A DNA stretch of 52,928 nucleotides from a gamma proteobacterium symbiont of Taylorina sp. (GTDB lineage: Bacteria; Pseudomonadota; Gammaproteobacteria; GRL18): NCBI GenBank assembly GCA_025655455.1, contig JAHXIV010000011.1, forward strand, positions 85,363 to 138,290, read 5' to 3'. The position numbers and the translations under genes are program-made. Positions 45,958-52,928 of the stretch are shown here, piece after piece; the first letter of the stretch is position 1; each line of letters begins with the position of its first letter. Under the pieces are notes generated by a model. That model saw nothing but the letters and a program-made list of their open reading frames with translations. It ran no database searches and had not been told where the DNA came from.

Positions 45958-46365
45958 TTATTCATCCAGTAGTTCTTCTTCATAATTTTCTGCTAACTCA
46001 AAAAAAATTCGACCAATGGCTTCTCTCAATTTGTCCGGTGTTACGGGTTTTAATATATACCCCTTGGAACCGGCTTTCAGAGCCATCATGACCATTGATT
46101 CCTGACCGTGGGAGGTTACCATAATAATATTTGCATCGGAATCAATTTCTTTAATTTTCTCTAATGCAGTAATTCCGTCCATACCCGGCATAGTAATATC
46201 CATAGTGACTAAATCAGGCTGATGGCGTTTATACAAATCAATACTTTCCTGACCATCTTTGGCTTCAGCAATAATGTGATGTCCCAGAATATCCAGATTT
46301 CTGAATAAATTTTTTCTCATAATAAGAGAATCATCCACTATCAATACATTTAATTTTTTAGACAT
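45958..46365 (-). CDS. Stand-alone receiver (CheY-like), second copy
   Basis: Single-domain response regulator of 135 residues from the ATG at 46365, which has AGGGG 6 nt upstream. A longer frame to 46416 would overlap the kinase gene and lacks a ribosome site. It shows VLIVDDS, the acceptor in ITMDITMPGMDG, MVTSHG and YILKPVT. An acidic C-terminal tail follows. It is 19 bp downstream of the kinase gene and its likely phosphorylation partner. Confidence 0.9.
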   Translation of the reverse strand: MSKKLNVLIVDDSLIMRKNLFRNLDILGHHIIAEAKDGQESIDLYKRHQPDLVTMDITMPGMDGITALEKIKEIDSDANIIMVTSHGQESMVMMALKAGSKGYILKPVTPDKLREAIGRIFFELAENYEEELLDE

Positions 46366-46384
46366 ATTGTCCCCTTTTGTTTCA

Positions 46385-48544
46385 TTATAGCTTTCCAACC
46401 AGAACCTGCATTTCACCGAATTCAGTATCTATAATGACCTGGGCAATTTTTTCATGTGCACTATCAGTACATAATTCATCATATGCCGTAATATAAGGCG
46501 ATGTAATTTCCAGAACACTTGTATCATACGGATTAAATAAGGCATTGCCAATAATAATGTTTAGTACTTCCTTAGAGACACTTTCCCTATATTCAATGAG
46601 TTCATCATCAGCTACTTTATAACCATGATTAAATTCTTCTAATAATTTATCCAGTAAAAACTGATCAAAGCTCATACAAACAGAAACATCTACCAGACCA
46701 CTGATATGGATATAAGAGGTATAATTTTTTAAGTTAATTTTATCGATGGTGGTATATGAGAAAAGCGCCTTTTTATTCAGATTAATTTTCATATCACTTT
46801 GTAAAAAAGTGGTTAAGCGGTTAATGACAGGAGATAAAATATATTCGATGGTAATATTATCTCTTGAATTAGATGCGATATTGATTAGATTACCATAAAT
46901 AGCAATAGGGATTTTTAAAGTAATACCGGTTCCTTTGCCTAATTCGCTCTTAACCTCAATATTGCCGGAAAGTTTTTCTATTTCTACTTTAACTGCACCC
47001 ATACCAATACCACGTCCGGAAAGCTGATTGATTTCATCATTGGTTGATAAACCTTCATAGAAAATTAGTTCAAGTATTTCTTTTTCATCCATCTGAGACA
47101 GCTTTTCTTCACTATAGAGTTCAGCACCCAAAGCCTTTTCTTTTAGATTTTCTAAATCGATGCCTGCCCCATCATCACTGATAATAATTTTAATATATTC
47201 AGAATGATCTTCTACATGGCATGAGATTAAGCCCAGTTCATTTTTACCCTGTATTAATCGTGTTTCAATATCCTCAATACCATGATCAATAGCATTTCTA
47301 AACACGTGAATCAGTGATTTAATGAAAGGTCTGAAATGCAGCGGCATTAAAACTTCATTGCCGCCGCTGACTTTAAACTCATGAATATGTTTCTGCAGAT
47401 TAGCTGCTGTGTCAAAACAGAGCTTGGGGTAACTTGAAAGTGCCTGATTAATAGTCGTACCACGGGCTTTGTTAATTTCGCTGAGAATAACTTCATAGGT
47501 AGTAATATGTTTATTATCTGAATGCAGCAGATGTGTAATTTTATCCTCAATATTAAACATAAATTGATCATCGACAACCAGTTTATGCTGCTTTTCAAAG
47601 AATTCTTCACCCAGTATTCTTTTTATAATCTGTAAATCTTTTTCAATCCATAACAGCAGATCAGAGGCTTCTAATAATTGCAGCAAGTCATCATTATCGT
47701 GTTTGCCATCTTTTTTCAGGTTGGATAATCTGGTTTCCAGTTCATGCAGCTTTATCATGCTATTTTGCATACGTATTTGGGCAAAACTGCCCTTAAAGGT
47801 ATGTACATCACGATAGAGTTCACTGAGATTGACATTAAAGGGAAGGTTTCTATTAATAAAGGAAGTTTTATTTTTAGCAAAGGCTAAAAAATCATCTTTG
47901 AGATCATAAAATTGAGTGGGGTCACTCACAATGGTGACGATCATTTTTAAGATATCCTGTTCCTGCAGGATTTTCTTTTCAAGAATTTTTTCTTTGGTGA
48001 TATTGGTCAGCACAACCATATATTTTTGCTTGCTGAGAATCTTATAATCAATCTTGATTGCTCTTCTATTTAAGATAACCTCTTTAGGCAGCAGTGATAA
48101 CATCACCTCTTTTATCATGCTGTCTTTTTCATTGAGTACATTCTCCAGTGTTTCCTGTAAAAAAAGATTATTTTTTTCATCATCCGGATAGAGTACATCA
48201 GTAAAATTTTTCCCGCTCAGATCGGATCCGAGTAGTTTGGCACACTCACTGGAGTATTCTTCATCAATGATGTAGTCATTGGCAAAAGACAGGAAGCCCT
48301 GATCGGCATTATTCAGCAGTGATTTGATTTTATCAGTCTTATGTCCCAGGTTGTCACTGAGATCTTTTAATTCATCTTGCTGTATATCACTAATTTTGAT
48401 AATTTTATTAAGCTGTTTATAGGTTTTCTTATAAGCTTTTAAGAGTTTTTGCAGTTCTTTTTCGCCAGTAGCATCTCCATCTGCACCTTCCAGAAGTGAT
48501 TCATATTGAGCGATTAATTTTTCTTCTCTACTTTGCATAATCAA
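46385..48544 (-). CDS. CheA-like histidine kinase with PAS, HPt and CheX-like domains
   Basis: Soluble kinase of 719 residues. An N-terminal coiled coil (about 1-70) and a PAS-like domain (about 75-185) precede an HPt domain with HTFKGSFAQ (His248). A CheA-type ATPase domain follows (about 400-540) with HVFRNAIDHGIE (N-box), DDGAGIDL and GRGIGMGAVK. The last 160 residues resemble the CheC/CheX phosphatase fold (ESVSKEVLNIIIGNAL). It lacks the CheA dimerisation/CheW module, so it is not a chemotaxis kinase proper. It overlaps siaC by 4 bp and precedes two receivers. It is probably an additional phosphorelay feeding the Sia module, and the CheX-like end might dephosphorylate the receivers. Confidence 0.88.
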   Translation of the reverse strand: MIMQSREEKLIAQYESLLEGADGDATGEKELQKLLKAYKKTYKQLNKIIKISDIQQDELKDLSDNLGHKTDKIKSLLNNADQGFLSFANDYIIDEEYSSECAKLLGSDLSGKNFTDVLYPDDEKNNLFLQETLENVLNEKDSMIKEVMLSLLPKEVILNRRAIKIDYKILSKQKYMVVLTNITKEKILEKKILQEQDILKMIVTIVSDPTQFYDLKDDFLAFAKNKTSFINRNLPFNVNLSELYRDVHTFKGSFAQIRMQNSMIKLHELETRLSNLKKDGKHDNDDLLQLLEASDLLLWIEKDLQIIKRILGEEFFEKQHKLVVDDQFMFNIEDKITHLLHSDNKHITTYEVILSEINKARGTTINQALSSYPKLCFDTAANLQKHIHEFKVSGGNEVLMPLHFRPFIKSLIHVFRNAIDHGIEDIETRLIQGKNELGLISCHVEDHSEYIKIIISDDGAGIDLENLKEKALGAELYSEEKLSQMDEKEILELIFYEGLSTNDEINQLSGRGIGMGAVKVEIEKLSGNIEVKSELGKGTGITLKIPIAIYGNLINIASNSRDNITIEYILSPVINRLTTFLQSDMKINLNKKALFSYTTIDKINLKNYTSYIHISGLVDVSVCMSFDQFLLDKLLEEFNHGYKVADDELIEYRESVSKEVLNIIIGNALFNPYDTSVLEITSPYITAYDELCTDSAHEKIAQVIIDTEFGEMQVLVGKL

Positions 48545-48933
48545 TCGGCTAAAGGTTTTTCAACCAGATTAAAGGTTAAAGATTCAATATCTTCTGCAAA
48601 TTCTTCACCATATTCTAAAGCAGCATCATTATCTTCATCATAGATCCAGTTCAGAACAATTTTTTTATCCTCATCACAGGCTTCTTCAAGTATATCAAAG
48701 ATGTCCATCAATGCTTTAGAACTGCTGGAGTTAAAGTAAATTAATTCCATATTAAACGTGACATGCTGCTCTTGCAGGGAATCAATATATTCTTCCAGCC
48801 ATTCAAAGACCGGTTCATAAAATTGTGCTGTATTCTCCGGGTAGGATTCACCCATTATAGAAAGTGTATTGCTTTGTGCATCAAAATGAACTGCAGGGGA
48901 GGATTTTGTTGCACTAATTTCCAGAGTTTGCAT
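48541..48933 (-). CDS. siaC: SiaC-family (DUF1987) phosphorylatable regulator
   Basis: Small protein of 130 residues from the ATG at 48933; a TTG nine codons upstream is an alternative. It matches the SiaC/DUF1987 family: SSPAVHFD at the N-terminus, GESYPENTAQFY, ELIYFNSSSSKALMD and a C-terminal acidic stretch. In Pseudomonas, the regulatory phosphorylation site is a Thr in this YxNTSS context; here Ser69 stands in that place. Unphosphorylated SiaC activates the SiaD cyclase, so this is the switch of the module. It overlaps the kinase gene by 4 bp. Confidence 0.9.
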   Translation of the reverse strand: MQTLEISATKSSPAVHFDAQSNTLSIMGESYPENTAQFYEPVFEWLEEYIDSLQEQHVTFNMELIYFNSSSSKALMDIFDILEEACDEDKKIVLNWIYDEDNDAALEYGEEFAEDIESLTFNLVEKPLAD

Positions 48934-49164
48934 TGTGTTCTGTTCTCTCTTAAGTAACAAAAAGTTATCACAAATTATTTTAAGTCATTTTATATTATTC
49001 AACATAATTCGGTTCAATTTTTTTGGCTGAAGGCTCTTCTAAGTAACAAAAATTTATCCTCCATCATTTATAGAAATTTTATGTTACTACAAATGATGGT
49101 GGCCAAATTCATGTTGGCTGAAGGCTCTTGAATAACTTAAAACTATTTGATTGCTTAATGACTT
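48934..49164. other. Gap between siaC and siaB, occupied by the repeat
   Basis: This 231-bp stretch is non-coding and consists mostly of copy B of the dispersed repeat plus AT-rich DNA. Its presence splits siaAB from siaC, and siaC may need its own promoter here. Confidence 0.6.
49022..49127. repeat. Dispersed repeat, copy B
   Basis: Near-identical to bases 1-111. A shortened left flank (from about 49023) and a right flank at 49106-49127 bracket GTAAC (49043-49047), CCATCATTT (49061-49069), GTTAC (49083-49087) and AAATGATGG (49091-49099). The interleaved arrangement is the same as in copy A. The arms are intact in both copies, which suggests that the structure matters or that the copies are recent. 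Confidence 0.88.
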
Positions 49165-49698
49165 TTAAATTGTTATTTTAATGGTAAAAAATGAGTGGAT
49201 ATCATCTACTTTTTGGAAATTAAACTCAAGTGGCTGGCTGGATTTTCTGGCCATTTCAATGAAACCTATACCGGCTCCCTTAGAATCACCCGATCTTTCA
49301 GCTCTACGCCTTTTCTTATAAAACACTTTGAGTTCATCTTTATTCATTGCAGCTAATTGTTCCAAGTAGCTTTCCAGTGTTTGCTGTTTTTCTGTCTCAA
49401 TTTTATTACCGCCAATAATATAAAAATGTCCATCTTTTTTGCCAATGACAATAATACCAAAACTCATATTGCTGTCGACATGATCTTTTTCAACAGAATA
49501 TCGAATCACATTCTCCACTTGTTCCACAAAGATAGAAAATACTTTTAAGGCGGCTTTCTTGTCTCCATCTTCACCCCCTTCGATTTTAACCCTGATGGCA
49601 CGACCAACGCCTTCGATCATTTCGTGAGTCATCGGGCCGCTAAAGCTCAATAAGATCCCTTCCTGATCCAATTCTTGTTTATAGTCATATAAATTCAT
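49165..49698 (-). CDS. siaB: SiaB-family protein kinase (DUF6272)
   Basis: Protein of 177 residues from the ATG at 49698 (a longer frame to 49869 runs into the siaA coding region). It follows the SiaB family, an ATPase-fold kinase related to anti-sigma factors such as SpoIIAB. Signatures are ILLSFSGPMTHEMIEGVGRAIR at the start and the ATP-site GAGIGFIEMARKS near residue 150. SiaB phosphorylates SiaC and so keeps the diguanylate cyclase inactive. It lies 22 bp after siaA. Confidence 0.85.
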   Translation of the reverse strand: MNLYDYKQELDQEGILLSFSGPMTHEMIEGVGRAIRVKIEGGEDGDKKAALKVFSIFVEQVENVIRYSVEKDHVDSNMSFGIIVIGKKDGHFYIIGGNKIETEKQQTLESYLEQLAAMNKDELKVFYKKRRRAERSGDSKGAGIGFIEMARKSSQPLEFNFQKVDDIHSFFTIKITI

Positions 49699-49720
49699 TA
49701 TTGTATGGCCTGTTTTTATT

Positions 49721-51388
49721 TTACACTCTAAAACCAATAACAGTAATATCATCTCTACGACTATTATCACCCTGATATTCTGATAAGGTGTCCAGTAAAA
49801 TTGCTTTCTGCTTATCCATATCTTTATTCTGAATAGAGCTAAGTAAATTTTTAAATTTTTTATTGCCATAAGGGAAATTTTTCTTCCCCCCTGCTTGATC
49901 GGTAATCCCGTCAGAATACAGATAAAAAGATTCTGAGCAGTCTATATTAATTTCATGGTTATGGTATTCATAATCGGGTTTAGACTTTTTATAACCAATA
50001 CTTTGTTTATTGGATTTAATGACATTAAGTTTATTATCTTTAAAATACACCAGATCCAGTTTTGCACCCGCATATTTTAAAATGTTTTTGTCTTTATTAA
50101 TAAAACATAAGCCCATATCCAGTCCATCATCTGATAAGGCGTTGCCGCTGTCCTGGCTTAATTGATATTTTATGGCAATATTCAGCTCACTTAATAGTTT
50201 AGCAGGATTACTAAATAATTCACTGGCCAGTTTTTTTACCATACTGCCAGCCAGCATGGTCATAAAACCCCCTGGGACACTATGACCAGTACAGTCTATT
50301 ACACCAAATAACACACCCGGATCACTTTCTTCATAAATATAGAGATCACCACCAACTTTGTCGCGCGGCTGCCAGATAACAAAAGTATCACTAAATTGTT
50401 GTTTAATTATAGAATTGTTTTTTAAAAAAGATTTTTGAATAGTGGATGCATATTCAATAGAATCCTGAAGTTCCTGATTAATTTCAGCCAGTTCCTGTGT
50501 TCTTAGCTGAACTTTTTTCTCCAGATTAGTATTTAATTCACGTATTTCTTCATGTAATTTAGAGCTGACTAAAATATTTTCATTAAGAGATTTTGCCATA
50601 GAACCAAATTCATCATTGGAACTTAATTGGATTTTTTTTGCCTGCTCTCTTTTGTTTTGAAGAAACAGGAAGAAATCATCCAGTCCGGATTCCAGAATTT
50701 TGAGCGGCTTATTCACAAAGTTCATTAATAATATTGAAATGACGACTAAAATTGTAAACAATGAACTAATAGCAATGGTCAGTTTGGCTATATTTGATTT
50801 TTGCTGCTGACTGTCTATTTCTTTATTAAAATTTTCAATAGTATTTTTTGTATTGGACTTTAATTGTTGTATCTGGTTAATGATCAAAGATTCATCATAG
50901 TAAAGAGTAATGTAGCCAATTTTTTCAACTGAATCGCCATTGATATTATTGATAGGTTTATTTAGTTTAATAAATTGTTCAAACTGATTGGGTACCGAGT
51001 TTTCAAAGAGAATTTCATCACTCATTTTCAGCGCTGTCAAAAAATTCTCATAGACCACTTCATCCCAGACTTTAATTGCCTGCACACCTTCTTTTTTTAT
51101 ATCAAAAAGTAAACTTTGCTGCAGACCTTCGTTATCAAAATTTAATAAAAAAGTAGAAGAATTTTTAGCTATCATATTAGCTGTATCTTCCATCTGTTCT
51201 TTATTCAGGCGTAGTCTTTCTTCCAACCTGGCATCCAGTGCGGCCATAGCCTGATTTAAATTGTAGCTTCTGATATCAGCGATTAATTTATTATCATTTT
51301 GTGAAAAAAGAAAAGCTGAAGCAACAAAAATAGCAGCGATAACAATACTGAGAATAATTAAAGTTTTAAAGGTAATACTTTGTTTCAA
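49721..51388 (-). CDS. siaA: SiaA-like membrane PP2C/SpoIIE-type phosphatase
   Basis: Membrane protein of 555 residues. TM1 (about 8-28) and TM2 (about 202-224) enclose a periplasmic sensor, followed by HAMP (about 225-280) and a coiled coil (about 285-320). The PPM phosphatase domain (about 335-550) has RDKVGGDLYIY, DCTGHSVPGGFMT and YSDGITDQ, the Asp residues that bind two metals. In Pseudomonas SiaA dephosphorylates SiaC and thereby switches on c-di-GMP synthesis. It is the first gene of the siaA-siaB pair and should set the signal for the whole module. Confidence 0.9.
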   Translation of the reverse strand: MKQSITFKTLIILSIVIAAIFVASAFLFSQNDNKLIADIRSYNLNQAMAALDARLEERLRLNKEQMEDTANMIAKNSSTFLLNFDNEGLQQSLLFDIKKEGVQAIKVWDEVVYENFLTALKMSDEILFENSVPNQFEQFIKLNKPINNINGDSVEKIGYITLYYDESLIINQIQQLKSNTKNTIENFNKEIDSQQQKSNIAKLTIAISSLFTILVVISILLMNFVNKPLKILESGLDDFFLFLQNKREQAKKIQLSSNDEFGSMAKSLNENILVSSKLHEEIRELNTNLEKKVQLRTQELAEINQELQDSIEYASTIQKSFLKNNSIIKQQFSDTFVIWQPRDKVGGDLYIYEESDPGVLFGVIDCTGHSVPGGFMTMLAGSMVKKLASELFSNPAKLLSELNIAIKYQLSQDSGNALSDDGLDMGLCFINKDKNILKYAGAKLDLVYFKDNKLNVIKSNKQSIGYKKSKPDYEYHNHEINIDCSESFYLYSDGITDQAGGKKNFPYGNKKFKNLLSSIQNKDMDKQKAILLDTLSEYQGDNSRRDDITVIGFRV

Positions 51389-51424
51389 TACGCTCTCTCC
51401 ATCATGAGCTTGCTGGAAGTCTCA

Positions 51425-52228
51425 TCAATATTTTTTTAGTATTTGATCGTAAGTGCCATTTTCTTTAATGGTGTCTAAAGCATTTTGCCACTGTTTGATG
51501 ATGCTGTCATGCGTATTTTTATTAAAGGCATAATAAAGCCCACTCTCCTTTAAGGTATAAACAACCTCATACTGGCTGATATCAAAACCCTCCAGCTTTG
51601 CATTGGCAAAAGCAACACCAATATCATAAGAGAACATATCAATTCTGTTTTTCTGCATTTTTTTGAAAGAAAGATTAATGGCATTTTTTCCTTCTACATT
51701 ATGGATATGTTTTTTATCAACACCCTGTTCAAGTAATAGTGTCTCACCCACATCTTTTAAAACAGCACCAATCTTATACTGATTAAAGTCAGCAGGCTTA
51801 TTAATGACAATATGATTACTTTTAGGTGCAATCACACCAACTGTTGTATTTTTAATCGGGCCGACCCATTTAAATAAAGATTCTCTGGAAGTAGTTCTGG
51901 TAGTAGAAAAAACCATTGCATTAGTTTTTTTTTGTGCAATGGTATAAGCTCTGGACCAGTTAGTGAGTTTAACATCTTCCAGACTCTGCTTTGAGTGCAT
52001 CTGTTTAAGCATCGCCGCCAGTATTTCGACTGAAAATCCCTGTAATTTCCCGTCAATCATCATATTGTGCGGGGGATAGTGCTCTGTATAGATATCTATT
52101 GTGTCATTAAGTGTCTGTGCGGGTAAATGGCTGGCTGACAGGAGGAATAACAAACCACCTGTCATGAATGATAAAAACAAATTGTTCAATGACATAGCCT
52201 TTTTATTGATAGTTTTGAATAATTTCAT
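51425..52228 (-). CDS. Periplasmic solute-binding protein, type 3
   Basis: Protein of 267 residues from the ATG at 52228, chosen because it gives a positively charged signal-peptide start; ATG at 52240 and 52195 are alternatives. The signal ends near PAQ. The mature part is an SBP type-3 fold: IYTEHYPPHNMMIDGKLQGFSVEILAAMLKQ (N lobe) and the AFANAKLEGFD and KNGTYDQILKKY stretches. It is 37 bp upstream of siaA and has no transporter genes beside it, so it may be a ligand receptor for SiaA rather than a transport component. Confidence 0.82.
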   Translation of the reverse strand: MKLFKTINKKAMSLNNLFLSFMTGGLLFLLSASHLPAQTLNDTIDIYTEHYPPHNMMIDGKLQGFSVEILAAMLKQMHSKQSLEDVKLTNWSRAYTIAQKKTNAMVFSTTRTTSRESLFKWVGPIKNTTVGVIAPKSNHIVINKPADFNQYKIGAVLKDVGETLLLEQGVDKKHIHNVEGKNAINLSFKKMQKNRIDMFSYDIGVAFANAKLEGFDISQYEVVYTLKESGLYYAFNKNTHDSIIKQWQNALDTIKENGTYDQILKKY

Positions 52229-52868
52229 CAATTTTACCATTTTTCTTCATCTGATTGATCACTTTATTCACTTTTTCTTGTAAGTCATTCATAAAATGAT
52301 AATTTTCGGTTCTTAAAGTATAGCCTATATAAGCAAAATTGGCTTTGACATCCATGCCTTTTTTTATCGTCGGGAAAGCGGAGATATCAATGAGCTGATC
52401 ATTAATATAAAAATCTGCATTATTTCTTATAATTCGACTGAGACAATCTTTGTTATTATTGGCTTCTATCAGCTTAATTTTTCCTTCCTGAACGGCTTTT
52501 ACAAAAGCTTCTCCCCCCATTACATTAATGCCAAAGCCTCTGTTCAGGCAAACTGTCATTCCATAAAAATCTTGCGGAAACTGCTTTTTATTTTTTAAGG
52601 TAGTTTCTGTTGCAAAAATAATGGTGTTTTCTTCCAGAAGAGGGGCTGAGAATTTAGTCCATAATATTCTCTCCTTTGCATAATAAGGAGGAAAAAAGCC
52701 AATAACTTTGCCTTGTTTAACCATCTTTATCGCTCTTTTCCAGGCCGTCATATTAAATTTCACATCATAGTCTTCAATCTGCTCAAATACAGCTTTCAAA
52801 ATATCAACATACACACCTTTTGCAATACCCTTTTCAGTATAGACATAATGTATTGAACCTGTCCAACT
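52203..52868 (-). pseudogene. 5'-truncated solute-binding protein gene
   Basis: An SBP type-3 frame runs from a stop at 52203 upstream to about 52868, where a TGA closes the frame. The visible part begins inside the N lobe (VYTEKGIAKGVYVDILKAVF); the signal peptide and first strand are missing. The only usable starts are internal, such as GTG at 52814 giving 203 residues with no export signal. The family needs about 250 residues plus a signal. The break coincides with the hairpin sequence at the contig end. It is a paralogue of the next gene downstream. Confidence 0.65.
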
Positions 52869-52899
52869 TCAGCATCGTAGGTTAAGCTTGAAGTTGAAC
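52861..52899. repeat. Imperfect hairpin at the contig end
   Basis: CAACTTCAGC (52864-52873) and GCTTGAAGTTG (52886-52896) pair with one extra base in the right arm. The outer boxes GTCCAAC (52861) and GTTGAAC (52893) fit RYYYAAC and GTTRRRY of integron attC sites. The 39-bp span is shorter than known attC sites, so an IS end or simple hairpin is equally possible. Confidence 0.4.
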
Positions 52900-52928
52900 C
52901 ACAAACTCAGAGCTACCCTAAAGAGGAC

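Noticed and set aside
49699..49869. N-terminal extension of siaB
   Set aside because: It would overlap the siaA coding sequence by about 150 bp, and family homology starts at the ATG at 49698.
1..52928. CRISPR arrays, tRNA, rRNA or intact IS elements
   Set aside because: No regularly spaced repeats with unique spacers, no cloverleaf-like sequences in the gaps and no transposase frames were recognised by eye. A tRNA scan and IS search were not possible here.

Overview
The window looks like one contig from an AT-rich gammaproteobacterium with a respiratory, probably chemolithotrophic (sulfur- or hydrogen-oxidising) lifestyle. This is judged from gene content, not from any search: a group 1e-type [NiFe] hydrogenase with Isp1/Isp2 subunits, a periplasmic molybdoenzyme with c-type cytochromes, and a very high density of sensory and c-di-GMP proteins. 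Both edges fall in repeat-like or hairpin sequence, as expected where an assembly breaks. No rRNA, tRNA, CRISPR array or intact insertion sequence was seen.

Layout. 1-9.7 kb: a repeat copy, a hybrid histidine kinase, an RND efflux permease with its adaptor, and a REC-HD-GYP c-di-GMP phosphodiesterase. 9.8-16.7 kb: a 2291-residue BvgS-type kinase with six tandem periplasmic solute-binding domains, followed by a 29-codon stub of a response regulator. 16.7-19.4 kb: a secreted START-domain protein, an outer-membrane beta-barrel protein and a pentapeptide-repeat protein. 19.5-26.0 kb: a molybdoenzyme operon on the minus strand (pentaheme cytochrome, DmsA-like subunit, four-cluster ferredoxin subunit, TorD-type chaperone, monoheme cytochrome, NapF-like ferredoxin), with a rearranged dmsA fragment at its 3' end. 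26.1-28.8 kb: a secreted Gly-Met repeat protein and two further exported proteins of unknown function. 29.1-32.4 kb: a membrane kinase with a haem-c motif and its sigma54-type (GAFTGA) regulator. 32.6-39.7 kb: the hydrogenase operon (maturation protease, HupH-like protein, HynS, Isp1, Isp2, HynL, nickel-permease-like protein, an unknown protein). 39.8-45.5 kb: three diguanylate cyclases, a PhnD-like binding protein and a DUF302 protein. 44.5-52.8 kb: an expanded SiaABCD-type partner-switching module with an extra CheA-like kinase and two receivers inserted, preceded by two solute-binding-protein genes, the outer one 5'-truncated.

How it works together. The most coherent new reading is a small regulon around 27.6-29.2 kb. 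Three sequences with sigma54 -24/-12 spacing lie before the two unknown exported-protein genes and before the kinase/regulator operon. A shared palindrome (TGACAAWTTGTCA, with one weaker copy) sits 90-260 bp upstream of each predicted start. This suggests that the haem-motif kinase and its NtrC-type partner control themselves and these exported proteins. The adjacent hydrogenase genes show only sigma70-like sequences. The Sia locus, the three GGDEF proteins and the HD-GYP protein point to heavy use of c-di-GMP for surface or aggregation decisions. All functional statements rest on motif reading and family knowledge; no database was consulted.
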